A DNA stretch of 64,000 bases, taken from contig NC_060062.1 in the NCBI RefSeq assembly GCF_020283565.1, positions 58,612,439 through 58,676,438 of the forward strand, written 5' to 3'. The notes under the pieces were generated by a model. It worked only from the letters and a program-made list of their open reading frames with translations. It was not told the DNA's origin and did not search any database. The DNA comes from Trifolium pratense. Its lineage: Eukaryota; Streptophyta; Magnoliopsida; Fabales; Fabaceae. Of the stretch, positions 1-11,504 are shown one piece after another (position 1 is the stretch's first letter; each line of letters begins with the position of its first letter). A program made the translations under genes and the position numbers.

Positions 1-199
1 ACACTATATGAACTGTGGAAAGGCATAAAACCAACTGTCAAACACTTTCATGTGTTTGGAAGTAAGTGCTATATCCTATCTGATAGAGAGCACAGAAGAA
101 AAATGGATCCTAAAAGTGAAGAAGGATTGTTTCTTGGATATTCAACAAACAGCAGGGCCTATAGAGTTTACAACCAGAGAACCAAGGTAATAGTAGAAT
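1..199 (+). pseudogene. pol: Copia element A: integrase C-terminal end (partial, frameshifted)
   Basis: Frame 1 reads the region just after the integrase core of Ty1/copia Pol, with the conserved run TLYELWKG, a VFGSKCYIL stretch, KMDPKSEEGLFLGYS and RAYRVYN. This is the typical end of copia integrase before the variable linker to RT. The window edge cuts the gene on the left, so the catalytic residues are not visible. The frame is lost near position 199, where one base appears to be missing before the codons for INVVIDD. A second one-base loss near 300 brings the reading into the frame of the RT that follows. The same region in copia E (about 60495-60710) is intact and allows the comparison. 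Confidence 0.8.
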
Positions 200-301
200 C
201 ATCAATGTTGTGATAGATGATTTGACATATGCTAAAACATCTGACACTGAAGATGATGTTGCAACAACTTTGCCAACATCTGAAGAAGCTGTAGCAAAAA
301 G

Positions 302-2011
302 GAATCAAATTCAGATGATGAATCAACCATTCCTACACCTCGTCCTGTGAGTAAAGTTCCTTCAATAAGAATACAGAAGAACCATCCCAAGGATCTCATC
401 ATAGGAAATCCTGACCAGGGAATTGCTACAAGAAGGACAAATGAAGTGGTTACTAATTCATGTTTTGTCTCAAAAGTTGAGCCTAAAAATGTAAAAGAGG
501 CTCTCACTGATGAGTTTTTGATAGAAGCCATGCAAGATGAATTAACTCAGTTTAGAAGAAGTGATGTGTGGGATCTTGTTCCTAGACCCAATGATGTTAA
601 TGTCATAGGCACAAAATGGGTGTTCAAGAACAAGTCAGATGAAAATGGTGTTGTAACAAGAAACAAGGCAAGGTTAGTGGCTCAAGGGTACACTCAGGTT
701 GAAGGACTTGACTTTGATGAAACATTTGCGCCAGTTGCAAGACTGGAATCTATTAGGCTACTTCTTGGTATAGCATGTATCTTTAAATTTAAGCTGTACC
801 AAATGGATGTCAAGAGTGCCTTTCTAAATGGGTACTTACATGAAGAAATTTATGTGGAGCAGCCAAAAGGTTTTGTAGATCCTACAAATCCTGATCATGT
901 GTACAAGCTAAAGAAAGCTCTTTATGGACTGAAACAGACTCCAAGGGCTTGGTATGAGAGGCTGACAAATTTTCTTGTTAGTCAAGGATACAGAAAAGGA
1001 GGCCATGACAAAACCTTGTTTGTTAAAGAACAGGAAGAGAAGCTGATGATTGCCCAAATTTATGTTGATGACATAGTATTTGGAGGTATGTCTGAAAATA
1101 TGGTGCAACATTTTGTACAACAGATGCAATCAGAGTTTGAAATGAGTTTGGTAGGTGAGCTAACATACTTCCTTGGTCTGCAAGTCAAACAAATGGAAGA
1201 CACCATATTTGTTTCTCAAAGCAAGTATGCGAAGAATATGATCAAGAAGTTTGGAATGGACACTGCAGCACACAAGAGAACTCCAGCTGCTACTCATCTG
1301 AAGCTAACCAAAGATGAGAATGGCATTGATGTTGACCAAAGCCTATACAGGAGCATGATTGGCAGTCTCTTGTATCTTACAGCTAGTAGACCAGACATCA
1401 CCTTTGTTGTTGGTGTTTGTGCAAGATATCAAGTCAAGCCAAAGATGAGCCATCTTGTACAAGTCAAAAGGATTCTGAAGTATATAAAGGGCACCAGTGA
1501 TTATGGGATTCTGTACTCCCAGACAAAGAACTCAACTTTGGTAGGGTATTGTGATGCAGATTGGGCTGGAAGTGCTGATGATAGAAAGAGCACTTCAGGA
1601 GGTTGCTTCTTTTTGGGTGATAATTTAATCTCATGGTTCAGCAAGAAGCAGAATTGTGTGTCTCTATCTACTGCAGAGGCTGAATACATAGCTGCAGGAA
1701 GCAGTTGTTCCCAGCTGATGTGGATGAAACAGATGCTGAAAGAATATAATGTCGACCAAGATGTCATGACATTATATTGTGACAACTTGAGTGCAATCAA
1801 TATATCAAAAAATCCAGTTCAACACTCAAGAACCAAACATATAGACATCAGGCATCATTTCATTAGAGACCTTGTGGAAGAAAATTGCGTGGAACTTAAG
1901 CATATTGGTACAAGTGAACAGCTAGCTGACATTTTTACAAAGGCACTTGACGCAAATCAGTTTGAGTTTTTAAGGGGCAAATTAGGAATTTGCCTGCATG
2001 AAGAAGCATAG
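302..2011 (+). CDS. pol: Copia element A: reverse transcriptase-RNase H part of Pol
   Basis: This encodes the RNA-dependent DNA polymerase and RNase H of a Ty1/copia retrotransposon, which copy element RNA into DNA in cytoplasmic particles. Visible blocks are the RT start WDLVPRPND, then [12 protein letters not shown], then the catalytic [11 protein letters not shown], and in RNase [21 protein letters not shown] and the terminal LADIFTKAL. The first in-frame codons lie near 302; the first start-like codon of the open frame (GTG at 347) is not a natural start, because Pol is normally released from a Gag-Pol polyprotein. The ORF ends in TAG at 2009-2011 and the same frame stays open into the env-like ORF. 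RT and RNase H are undamaged by eye, but the upstream linker carries two frameshifts, so this copy is probably not autonomous. Confidence 0.93.
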   Translation, partial: ESNSDDESTIPTPRPVSKVPSIRIQKNHPKDLIIGNPDQGIATRRTNEVVTNSCFVSKVEPKNVKEALTDEFLIEAMQDELTQFRRSDVWDLVPRPNDVNVIGTKWVFKNKSDENGVVTRNKARLVAQGYTQVEGLDFDETFAPVARLESIRLLLGIACIFKFKLYQMDVKSAFLNGYLHEEIYVEQPKGFVDPTNPDHVYKLKKALYGLKQTPRAWYERLTNFLVSQGYRKGGHDKTLFVKEQEEKLMIAQIYVDDIVFGGMSENMVQHFVQQMQSEFEMSLVGELTYFLGLQVKQMEDTIFVSQSKYAKNMIKKFGMDTAAHKRTPAATHLKLTKDENGIDVDQSLYRSMIGSLLYLTASRPDITFVVGVCARYQVKPKMSHLVQVKRILKYIKGTSDYGILYSQTKNSTLVGYCDADWAGSADDRKSTSGGCFFLGDNLISWFSKKQNCVSLSTAEAEYIAAGSSCSQLMWMKQMLKEYNVDQDVMTLYCDNLSAINISKNPVQHSRTKHIDIRHHFIRDLVEENCVELKHIGTSEQLADIFTKALDANQFEFLRGKLGICLHEEA

Positions 2012-2017
2012 CAGTTA
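2009..2017 (+). promoter_or_regulatory. Candidate stop-codon readthrough site TAG-CAG-TTA
   Basis: The pol stop is TAG followed at once by CAGTTA, which fits the CARYYA context known from tobacco mosaic virus and described for the soybean SIRE1 env-like gene. The 18 codons from 2012 to 2065 hold no stop, and the env-like ORF starting at 2066 is in the same frame. A ribosome misreading the TAG would therefore make a Pol-Env-like fusion. The motif and frame are seen directly; activity is inferred from SIRE1. Confidence 0.75.
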
Positions 2018-2065
2018 CTGCAGTTATGGCGTGCAAAAGGAAACCGTTTTCTCTCCCATCAATCA

Positions 2066-4462
2066 ATGCACGCTAATTTAGGGAAATCATTACAAACTTC
2101 CCTTAAATATGTCATCACACGCATTCAATTACTTTTCTTCCAAAATCTAGTTTTTGTCCGTGAACCCTATTCTTCCACTTCCAACTTCAACTTTCATCCA
2201 TTCAACTTCCTAAACCTCAAAAATCATCATCCAAACATGTCTGAATCATCACAAACTACAAAGTTCGGTCGTTCTACTCGATCAAAGGCGAAAATCGAAT
2301 CCTCAAAGATCATCAAGGACGCCATCCCTGTTACAACTGTTCGTGCTTCCAAACCCAAAGCTCAATCAAATGTCACTGAGAAGAAAGGGAAAGGAAAATC
2401 TGTTGAAAAGAAGGAAACTCCAAAAGTAAGTGGTGCTATCTCTCCCTCCGGTAACAAATCTAGTAAAGGATCCTCTAAAAGGAATAGAAGGGATTATAAA
2501 TCTAAGTTCTCTCTTTCTATGTCTGATTTGGTATTTCAATCCAATGTCGATACATCTGAGAAAACATCTGAAATCAACAAAGGAGAAACTCAGAACCCTA
2601 AAACTGTGTCTGAAGTTGTTGAAACAATCGTTCCAACCACTGATAACCCTAGTCAAGGAAAATTGGGATCTGATGCTGAAAAAAGAGATCTTAATGCTAT
2701 GCCTGTTGAAACTGAGATGGAAGACACTCCTACAGAGGTTGAGCCTGATATTGCTGATAAATCACCAACTATTGCTGAGATGGTGGCTGAAAAATCAACC
2801 CATGTGGTAACTGAAGAAGACGTTATGCAAGATGTTGAGACATCCTTGAATGAGAATGAAGAAGTTGAAACTGTTGAGGAAGAACCTGTGAAGGAAGTTG
2901 CTGCTGAAAAAGATGTTGAGACAACTGACACAACATCAGAGTCCTCAGAAGAAGAAACTGGAACTGCTAATGAGGGTACTTCTAATGATGGAGGAGACAC
3001 TCAGTCTGAAGAAAGCAACCAGTCCATCCCCACAGATGAGCAAGAGATTGAAGCTGACAAGCCTGTAGAAGCTGAGAAGGAAAAAGAAAAGGATGTAGTA
3101 GATGTTGATGATTATGAAACCACCAAGACTGCTGAAAGACCTAGTGGTGGTATAACAAAAAGGTTGAGAAGCTGTACAGGGAAGGCTGTGGCCACTGCAA
3201 GCAAGGCTCCTGCACCAAGAGTAAAAACAAAAGGTGTTGGACCAATCAAAGGTTGGAGCAAAGTTCTCTCTCCTCCCAACAAGAAGAAGGAGACCCTGAA
3301 AAGGAAGAAGGAGTCATCTAGTGACTCAGACTATGATGCTGCTGAAGATGTTACCATAATCTCATCTCCCAACCCTAAGAAGTCTACTGCAAAGAAGGCT
3401 CCTCAAGGTGTTGAAGAGGCCCCCTGTGACAACATTTCTTTCCATCGTGCTGCCTTTGCACTAAGATGGGATTACATCTACCAGAGGAGATTAGCTGTTG
3501 AAAGGGAATTGACCAAAGATGCTCTGAAATGTCAAGACATCTTTGACTACATCAAGGAAGCTGGTCTGATGAAGACAGTCTGTGATTTCAGTCCCTGCTA
3601 TGAGCTGCTGGTGAAAGAATTTCTTGTGAACATACCTGAAGAATGTGATAACCCACTGAGCAAGGACTACCACAAAGTTTTTGTCAGAGGTAAATGTATC
3701 AATTTTTCTCCTGTTGTCATAAATAATTACTTAGGTAGGTCTGTAGAACCTAAGGCTGAATTAGAGGTTGCAAATGATGTTGTGAGTGCTGAAATAACTG
3801 CTGGTAAGGTTAAGGTCTGGCCCAAGAAGAAGCTGATACCTACTAGTAAGTTGAATGTCAAGTATGCCATCCTCAATAGAATAGGATCAACCAATTGGGT
3901 ACCAACTAAGCATGCAACCAATGTTGCCACCAATCTGGGTAGATTTATATATGCTGTAGGAACCAAGGTTGACTATGACTATGGGACCTTTATTTTTGAT
4001 CAAACCATTAAGCATATTAGATCAACTGCTGTGAAGATGCCAATAGCATTTCCATCTTTGCTATGTGGAATTATCTTGGCCCAATATTCAGACATCAAAG
4101 TTGTGACTGACACACCTAAGAAGAGGGAATCTGGTTTTACTTTCCACCACAAGCTTTTTGGTAATCACAATGTTACTGATCATGTTGGAACATCTGCTGT
4201 TGGAGCTGATGTTATGACCAAAAGGGAGATTATTGCTGGTTTGAAGGTTCAATGTCAGGACATTGATAAACAGCAGGCTGAGCTTGAGGAAAGAAATAAA
4301 GTGCTCATAAAGATGATTGAAGGCTTGGAAGCTGATGAGGTACCTGTCAAAGCTAGTGCAAATATGGCTGCTACAGGTGATCAAAGCAATGCAGATGAGG
4401 ATGAAGGCTATGATACTGCTACAGATGAGGATGAAGACTCTGATAGCAGTGATGATGAATGA
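2066..4462 (+). CDS. Copia element A: env-like ORF (SIRE/Maximus type)
   Basis: This 798-residue ORF after pol is typical of the SIRE/Maximus lineage of Ty1/copia. Its role is unproven. The N-terminal third is Lys/Ser/Thr-rich with basic nuclear-localisation-like runs, the next part (about residues 190-350) is very acidic, and residues about 455-690 form the conserved domain often labelled putative plant transposon protein (HRAAFALRWDYIYQRRLAVE, YLGRSVEP, IAFPSLLCGIIL). A short coiled-coil candidate (DIDKQQAELEERNKVL) and an acidic tail DEDSDSSDDE follow. I see no signal peptide or convincing membrane segment, so true envelope function is doubtful. The frame is open from the pol stop, so it may be made as a Pol fusion; an alternative internal ATG lies at 2237. 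The paralogous ORF in element B is at 41225-43849. Confidence 0.88.
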   Translation: MHANLGKSLQTSLKYVITRIQLLFFQNLVFVREPYSSTSNFNFHPFNFLNLKNHHPNMSESSQTTKFGRSTRSKAKIESSKIIKDAIPVTTVRASKPKAQSNVTEKKGKGKSVEKKETPKVSGAISPSGNKSSKGSSKRNRRDYKSKFSLSMSDLVFQSNVDTSEKTSEINKGETQNPKTVSEVVETIVPTTDNPSQGKLGSDAEKRDLNAMPVETEMEDTPTEVEPDIADKSPTIAEMVAEKSTHVVTEEDVMQDVETSLNENEEVETVEEEPVKEVAAEKDVETTDTTSESSEEETGTANEGTSNDGGDTQSEESNQSIPTDEQEIEADKPVEAEKEKEKDVVDVDDYETTKTAERPSGGITKRLRSCTGKAVATASKAPAPRVKTKGVGPIKGWSKVLSPPNKKKETLKRKKESSSDSDYDAAEDVTIISSPNPKKSTAKKAPQGVEEAPCDNISFHRAAFALRWDYIYQRRLAVERELTKDALKCQDIFDYIKEAGLMKTVCDFSPCYELLVKEFLVNIPEECDNPLSKDYHKVFVRGKCINFSPVVINNYLGRSVEPKAELEVANDVVSAEITAGKVKVWPKKKLIPTSKLNVKYAILNRIGSTNWVPTKHATNVATNLGRFIYAVGTKVDYDYGTFIFDQTIKHIRSTAVKMPIAFPSLLCGIILAQYSDIKVVTDTPKKRESGFTFHHKLFGNHNVTDHVGTSAVGADVMTKREIIAGLKVQCQDIDKQQAELEERNKVLIKMIEGLEADEVPVKASANMAATGDQSNADEDEGYDTATDEDEDSDSSDDE

Positions 4463-5102
4463 TTTTGTAATCTGTTTACTGTTTTTACTACACTTTGTTA
4501 TTTGGTTTGTGGGTTTTTGTGCCCTGGATTTAGCACCTTCTGAGTGCATGGTCTGTACTTTGTTTAAATTCTGCACTTTGGATACTTTACTTTCCTATTT
4601 TGGCACATTTTGTGGCTAAAAAGGGGGAGTAGCATTTGGTTTGATTGTTTCTGCTACATGTTGTTGTGTCTTTTGTTATGACATTTTTTAAGTAGCAGTA
4701 AGCAAGTATTCAAGGGGAGTAAAATTTTTTACCCTGAGATGATGCACAAGCTGATGAAGTCAGGGGGAGTTTGCTACTGAATGGATGCTGCCCTGATTGG
4801 ACGAACATATGCTAGAAGATGTGCTCCCATATGTCACAACACCTTTGATGACATATGACATATGATATGATTAATCATTTGCTCTGATACCACGTTTTAT
4901 TTTGCTCGAGGCTATTTGATGATAACTCCGCTGCTGCTGCCTCTGATGCATATATTTTTCACCTATGTGAAATTTTGTTTAAATGATGCTCTAACATTCC
5001 TTCTTTTGTGTGATCATGGTGATTTGAAGGATTGCGCTTTTTATATCTCTCAAAGGTAATGGCCTGAAATTGTTTTAGCCAAAAATTGCCAAAGGGGGAG
5101 AT
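4463..5102 (+). other. Element A 3' untranslated region with repeated polypurine tracts
   Basis: No ORF of substance lies here. Four purine-rich GGGGAG tracts occur, near 4620 (AAAAAGGGGGAG), 4712, 4763 and 5091. The last one, AAAGGGGGAGAT, directly abuts the LTR and is the expected plus-strand primer. The others look like extra copies of the polypurine tract. Confidence 0.7.
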
Positions 5103-6109
5103 TGTTGGATATTTGAATTGGCTTAATTTTGCTAAAACAAATATACTAACAAGATGTTGGAAAACATGTTACAACATCATACTGTATCAAGGAAATCTCG
5201 CGCATTTAAGAGAGCATCTGCTATTTATGGAAATCCACTTAAAGAGCACGCTTAATGGAGATTTGATCTGATCAGGAATTTTAAGGATAAGATAAGACTT
5301 AATGGTACAACGGTATGATCACACTTATCCTAGAAAGTCCCTTAAACACTTTTGGAAAGTTTCTATTCATTCTTGATGAAAATCAAAAGAGAATCAGATC
5401 ATCTTTTATGAGCTACAAGGAGCGTCCTATTCTTTCTGAAGTTAGAAGAGCGTGCTACTATGCTATATATACGAAGACAAAGCTCAAGGCTATGTATCTC
5501 ATTGAAAAAGTATTAGTTACACATATTGAGTCTTTGTTGAGTCTTTTATTGTTTGATTGTAATTCTTGCTTGTGGATTCTATAACACGAGTTAAGAAGTA
5601 AGTTTATTATTTTAAGGTGACTCCTAAGCTTTGAAGTACGGAGTTTACCGTGTGTGATTCACTTGAAGCTTTTAAGCAAAAGTGAAGTGTTGTCTTGGCA
5701 AGTTGTCGCCACATCATTCCTAACATTGTTTAAACAACACAGGTTGTGTTGTGTGAGTGGAAGTGAGATGGGATCTCATGTCTAGGAGTTCCTAGCAGAA
5801 GTTGCATGAGTAGTGTCGAGGTTATAAGGCGTAAACTAGGGGTTTGCTGGAGGTCTTAGTTTAAGGCGTAAATCCTAAGGTTTGCTGGAGGTCTTAGTAA
5901 CTAGAGCTATTAGTGGATTTCCTTCCTGGATTGGTATCCCCCAGAGTAGGCAGTTGGCTGAACTGGGTTAACAATTACTTGTGTCATTTATTTATTTTCT
6001 GTCAGTTTTTTATATGTTATAAGATGTGCCAACAATAGAAACAACATTATTCATAAAGTAGTTGTTGGGTCATCTTCGGTAACATCATTCTAGTGATACC
6101 AGAATTTCA
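5103..6109 (+). repeat. 3' LTR of copia element A
   Basis: The LTR starts with TGTTGGATAT right after the polypurine tract. It carries a TATA-like CTATATATAC near 5463 and a conserved block GGATTGGTATCCCCCAGAG near 5929 shared with the LTR of element E. It ends with CCAGAATTTCA, matching the E LTR end CCAGGAATTTCA. Length is 1007 bp. The 5' LTR lies outside the window, so boundaries rest on the E comparison and the target duplication cannot be tested. Confidence 0.75.
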
Positions 6110-6169
6110 CACATGAATAGTAAAAGGATAAGAAGACCAGCTATCATCATATGATCATCATGAATATCT
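6110..6169. other. Short unassigned flank between element A and a solo LTR
   Basis: These 60 bases join, once the solo LTR and one target copy are removed, to the sequence at 7483. They probably belong to the older C-family repeat that continues there. Nothing coding. Confidence 0.3.
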
Positions 6170-7477
6170 TGTTGGTGTAAGCCCTAGAGGCCAATTATTT
6201 ATAATTGCATAATAAATGTATTGAATAATTTACTTATCAAATAAAAGGCTTTTCTTTATTAATTTTATATATGTTAAAATGATAAAGTCCCTAGAATAGT
6301 CAGTTCACTTATGGAACGTTAAGTATGACTTAATCGTGAGATTCCATTAAATATAAGAACACTATTCTTAAACATATCCATAGTCAAGTTTTACTGTGAA
6401 ATGGGATAACGTTAAAGCATAAAGACTATTATGTTGGTAGACTGATGATCATATCTCACTGATCATGGATAATGAGTTATCAAGTCTTCACATAGATATA
6501 AATGTTAAGGGTAACTTTATATCGGATTGACCCACCATGAGAATACTACATAGAGTGTTATGAAATGTCATAAGTTTTCTCATAGTGATAAAAGGTGTAT
6601 TCCACCCTTCGACCTGAAACCACTATGTGCCCTAGATGCAGGAGTGTAATACCTTGTTGCCATTCGAACGTTATCCGTAACTGGATAATTATAAAGTTGG
6701 TTGATGGGTATCCCACGAATCATGCTGAGGGACATGAGTGACCTAGATGGAATTTGTCCCTCCTACATAACGGGAGATATGTCTATGGGCCCAATATTGA
6801 ACTAGACAAGGATGACATACTATGCCTTGTGTTCAATATAGACATGAGGGCAAAAGGGTAATTGTGCACAAGATATTTATCACGGAAAGGTTAGTCAGAT
6901 CACGTGACATTCCTGTGACTTGGGTAACAGTGATGTGTTGCTAGATACCGCTCACTGTTTATAATATTACGATTAATATTATTGCCAACGTCATAAGAAC
7001 CTACAGGGTCACACACATAAGGACAGTTAAGAAGGGAAAAATAAGTAAGACTTATTGTGGGGGTGCAGTTAAGTGACAAACGGTTATTGGGCTTGAGAAG
7101 CCCAATTTCGTGTAAACTAAAGACCTCATAAGAAACTCTATAAATAGAGCCTTATGAAGTTCAGTAGTTACGTTTTTAAAACCCTAACCGAATTTAGAGA
7201 AATTCTGAATTTCTCTAAACCCTAAACCGCACAAAATTCCCTCAGCCTTCATCCAAGAACAGCTAGCACTGTGAGATCGAAGGTTCCTGTTCGTGTGGAC
7301 TAAGTGGAGGTGCTGCAAGTGCGGTGCTTGTGATCAAGAAAGGCGGCCACAAATTTGTTCTTCAAAGGTAATATTCTAGACCTGATCATGCTCATTCACA
7401 AGAATCCATTGATGGGAAATTTTAATTTTAAAATTCCGCTGCGTTTATAAAAGTGTTTATGAAACGATTTCCCAACA
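6170..7477 (+). repeat. Solo LTR with TATCT target duplication
   Basis: The 1308-bp sequence opens TGTTGGTGTAAGCCC and closes GATTTCCCAACA, so the ends form the expected TGTTGG...CCAACA inverted pair. It is flanked by a perfect 5-bp duplication TATCT (6165-6169 and 7478-7482). A TATA-like CTATAAATAG lies near 7138. No PBS, polypurine tract or coding sequence is attached, so this is a solo LTR left by LTR-LTR recombination. The start sequence is common in plant copia LTRs; the family is not assigned here. Confidence 0.9.
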
Positions 7478-7482
7478 TATCT

Positions 7483-8537
7483 TGAGGCCCACGAAATCAA
7501 AACAAGCAATGCACATATCTCTATTTGATCTAGGCCAAGAATCAGAAAATACTCTGGGAGAATGATCTAAGAACGTTCCAGAATCAAGCAGACTTTCTGC
7601 TTTTGATCGAAAGATTCTCTCCAGCTGTATCCAGCTATTGTAATTGATCTTCCAAGGCTTCAACAGTGCTTGTTTGTGGAGAATAAGTTTATACAGCTCA
7701 AAGATGCTCAACCTCACGCTCCTCATGACATCATCATTCTAAGAATGTTCTCAAGAAGCATCATCTCTCTCATCAAATATTATTTGAATAATATTTGATC
7801 TGATTTTTTAAAGACTAACGGCTAGTCTTTGGCAACACTTCAACCTGCTTGGAGACCACGAAATGAAGGACACACAACATCTATAAATAGCACACTTGGG
7901 TGCTTTGAAGATTCAAGAGTTTTAACTACAAATTTCAACATCTACACTTGTCTTTTTCGACCAAGTCATTAAACTCTTCCACTCTCACTCCAGCTCTCTA
8001 ACATCACATACTTGAATCAGTATATCATTGAGTGAACTGAGTGTATTCTTCTATTAACTTCTCAACTTGATTTTCTCTTCATTTGAAAGCTTGTGATCCG
8101 AACAATTCATTGTAAAAGATTGGCTCAAGTCAATACGTAACTATTGATTGAGTGACACCTTAGTTTGTAGTACTGAGGTAGATATTAAGCTTGTAGGGCT
8201 TAAGGTTATTGATATTGGTTTAGATCAAGGAGGTTTGTAATTTGAGATTACTAGTATCTCAAGATTATAGTGGATACTCACGGAGCGTGAGAGACTGGAC
8301 GTAACTCATACTATTAGGGGGTGAACCAGTATAATTGTTGTGTGTTGATTCTCTCTTCCCTTATCTTTTATTTTGAGCAAACACTAAGCACACAATTCAC
8401 ATTGAATTTGTTTTACAGTTAACCAGATCGTTCTGAGATCATTCTAACGTTTTCTGTTGAGTTTTTATTTTAAAAGGTAAATTTTAATAGGTTCACAATT
8501 CAATCCCCCCTTCCTTGTAAAAAAATTTGCTACTTCA
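7483..8537 (+). repeat. C-family LTR, 3' portion (degenerate relic)
   Basis: The part from about 8110 to 8537 matches the 3' half of the element C LTR (34795-35312). Shared blocks include GATTGGCTCAAGTCAATACG, the ACTATTAGGGGGTGAACCAG stretch and the ending CTACTTCA. A TATA motif CTATAAATAG lies near 7880. No primer-binding site follows at 8538, so this is a truncated or solo LTR. Confidence 0.65.
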
Positions 8538-8589
8538 AAGATCAATGACTATATAGACTTCTTCTAAGTGTATAGATCTAGGACTCAAG

Positions 8590-9666
8590 TGTTGGAACAA
8601 AATTGAGATTTATAATTTCCGCAAAGGTTATTAAAAGTTTTGATGATAACAAAGTATTAAATGTACAATTGGAGGTACTAAAATTTGTTTTCAAGTATGC
8701 AGAATTATTTTGAAGATAAGTTCTGAAGATATGCCAGAAGATGACCATTCAGAAGTTCTGAAGGCTCAGAGGATACCAACGTTCAGAAGTTGTAAGCTTC
8801 AGAAGTTGAAAGCCTCAGAAGTTGAAAGCACATAAGATGATAAACCTCTGCACAGATCTTTGATCTTTATGAACACTAGGTTATTTGGTTTGAATCATTG
8901 GTTCATCACGTTTATCAACGTCGAAAGCGACTATACAAGTGGTTCAGGATAGCTTTCTTACATTATCCCTAGTCTTAAGGAAGAAACGTGGTGTGTTTGT
9001 CTTCTTATCTAAGAATGGAAAGTCTTCTCTGCATCAAGCCAAAGTTGCTGAAACTCTTGTTAAGAATTGGATGTTAATTCAAATCCATGTCAAGACAACT
9101 TCAAGATGGCAATCTTATCTTCATCAACGGTCATATGCAACGTCTATATCTCATTGCCTATAAATACAAGACGAATTGCATCTCTGCAAAAACATTACCT
9201 ACGCGCACAATCGAATTGAAAGAAACTCTGCACAAAAGACTTAAAGCTCTGAAGCTCTTAATCGGTCATACTCTGATAGTTTATAAAACACTTGTAACTT
9301 ATCATACTTGTGTTTATTTAAGTCTTAGGTTTATTTCTATACTTTCATTTTGTAAACCTTCGTGTTTATTAGAAGTCTCTTGTTTAGATAACTTGAGCAT
9401 TTGAGTAGGAAGTCTTTTGTTAGTTTAACTTGAGCAAGTGGTTGTAATCTTGGTGATTATTTTAGTGAAACTCTCTTGGAAATGCAAGAGGACTGGACTA
9501 CTCTCGATTTGTGAGAGGAACCAGTATAAATTCCTGTGTGTTCTTCTCTACTCTCTATCCTCTTACATTGTGATTTAGTTTTATCCGCTGCTACCTCGAA
9601 AAAGCTTTTAAAATACTAAAACACAATTCAACCCCCCCCCCCTTCTTGTATGTTTTTTCACCTTCA
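8590..9666 (+). repeat. Solo LTR of the element B family with TCAAG duplication
   Basis: It starts TGTTGGAACAAAATTGA, the reverse complement of the right end of the element B LTRs, and ends TTTTTTCACCTTCA, matching their left end. It is therefore the same family in plus orientation. A perfect 5-bp duplication TCAAG flanks it (8585-8589 and 9667-9671). Length 1077 bp against 1084 bp in element B. No internal sequence remains. Confidence 0.92.
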
Positions 9667-9671
9667 TCAAG

Positions 9672-10935
9672 ATCACTTACAAACTAACTCAAGTGTATGT
9701 ATACCTAATATGTTCAGTATTTAGTTGACTCTTTTGTGTATGTATATTTTTCTGTAATTGTGTTGTTATTCTTGTTGTTGTACTTGATCCTCTTTATATA
9801 GTAGATATGAAATTCAACCGTCGGAGGAGCGTCTTGTGCTTCCTTGCACATCACAATTTGTAGTTCTTATGAGTTGGCTGCATTATAAAGCTAAAACAAC
9901 TTGTGCATAACAAGATGTGCAAGTGCAACATGTGGAACAAGATGTATCAGACATCTTATTAAGGGGGAGAATACATCTACGTGCAACATGTTGAACAAGA
10001 TGTCCCAAACAAATGGTGTAGGTCATCTTGCCCCTGTACAACAGGCTGAAGAACTTAAAGCATATCCAAGGCGTGCGATTCTCTCCAAAGTTTGTTACAA
10101 GCGCGAATTTAAGATTGCCAACTATTTAATGGTGAGATAATAAAGTTTGTTATCGAACCTATGTGTTAGATATGATTGGGGATCATAACTAACTTTGATA
10201 AAGGATAAGATTAAATCTTTTATCTTATGAATTAGTTTTTTAAACAAAGTTTATTTTAAAACTGAATCATATGAGCTTGCATCTCATGATCTCTATAATC
10301 AAGAGGAGATGCAGAAAGATTAACTTGAATGTTTTATCTTATGAGGTAAGTTTAAATCAAAAGTTTGTTTTAAAACTAAAAACCCTATTAGCGTGCATCT
10401 CAAACAATCTATAATCAAGAGGAGGAGCATGGCTATAAATATAGACTTAAGCATACGTTATGAAGCACGAGCAATAATTGAAGATTGTGAGTCTAAAACC
10501 TTGTGCCCACTATGCAAGGTATACAACCGGTGATTAAGGCTTAAAGGCGTTAAGTACTTAGTTGCTAGGTTCTTGCTGTCGTTGAATGTCAATTCAACTT
10601 TACTTGTAAACGACAAAGAAGAAGATCCATCACTTGTGATAGTGATGAGAGGAAAGTGAGCAGTAACTCATATCTAGGAGAGTAAGATCTTAGGTAGAAA
10701 AACACTAGGATTAAGAAAAGACATATATATATATATATATAAATAGGTTTTTGTATGCGTTGTAAGACTAAGTATTAATTCGGAGTTGTGAGTTTCCTTT
10801 CATGGATTGGTGTCCCCTAGAGTAGGTGTGGTTTGCACTGAACTGTGTTAACAATTACTTGTGTCGTTTATTGTTTTTAGTATTTACTTTAGTATAATTA
10901 AGTTGATCCTACGATCCAGTTGTCTGTTGCGAGCA
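9672..10935 (+). repeat. Degenerate LTR-like relic related to the A/E LTR
   Basis: Near 10798-10866 the sequence has GGATTGGTGTCCCCTAGAG followed by a GAACTGTGTTAACAATTACTTGTGTCG stretch, clearly related to the matching block of the A and E LTRs. A TATA-like CTATAAATAT lies near 10433. Clean ends, target duplication and coding capacity are not visible. The first 200 bases (9672-9880) show nothing recognisable. Confidence 0.5.
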
Positions 10936-11460
10936 TTTCTCTTTTTGTTTGAGTAAAACTTTGCTTTTCATGTTTGTTTGACTTGGGGGTAGTTTTACTG
11001 CTCATAAATACAGAATATCTTCTGCTTGATTTCCTTGTTCATTGGCTTCGTATTTATTATGAGTTGAAGCATGATGTGAAATCTTTTTATTTTTTGTTTT
11101 ATTTCTCTTTTTGTTTGAGTAAGACTTTGCTTTTGATGTTTGTTTGACTTGGGGGTAGTTATACTGCTCATAAATACATAATATCTTCTGTTTGATTTCC
11201 TTGTTCATTGGCTTCGTATTTATTATGAGTTGAAGCATGATGCGAAATCTTTTTATTTTTTATTTTATTTCTCTTTTTGTTTGAGTAAGACTTTGCTTTT
11301 GATGTTTGTTTGACTTGGGGGTAGTTATACTGCTCATAAATACAATGACTTGGGTAATTTTACTGCTCATAAATACAGAATATCTTCTGCTTGATTTCCT
11401 TGTTCATTGACTTCGTATTTATTATGAGTTGAAGCATGATTCGAAATCTTTTTATTTTTT
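10936..11460. repeat. 166-bp tandem repeat, about 3 copies
   Basis: Copies begin with TTTCTCTTTTTGTTTGAGTA at 10936, 11102 and 11268, an exact 166-bp period. The third copy is disrupted by a partial fourth from about 11348 that restarts within the unit at CTTGGGTAATTTTACTGC. Units differ at only a few bases, so the expansion is recent. No ORF or CRISPR character. Confidence 0.85.
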
Positions 11461-11504
11461 TTGAATCACAAATTGGCTTCGTATATTACGATATTATGTT
11501 AGTT

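Noticed and set aside
2653..3000. Ser/Thr/Val-rich 115-codon ORF on the minus strand
   Set aside because: Antisense of the acidic part of the element A env-like ORF.
2066..4462. True viral envelope in element A
   Set aside because: No signal peptide, no clear membrane segment and no fusion-peptide-like stretch; the name env-like only reflects position.
5086..5584. Two small ORFs (61 and 89 codons) near the element A LTR
   Set aside because: They lie across the polypurine tract and LTR and have no gene-like features.
10936..11460. Possible CRISPR-like array
   Set aside because: Units are 166 bp, directly adjoining, without spacers, in a plant nuclear context.
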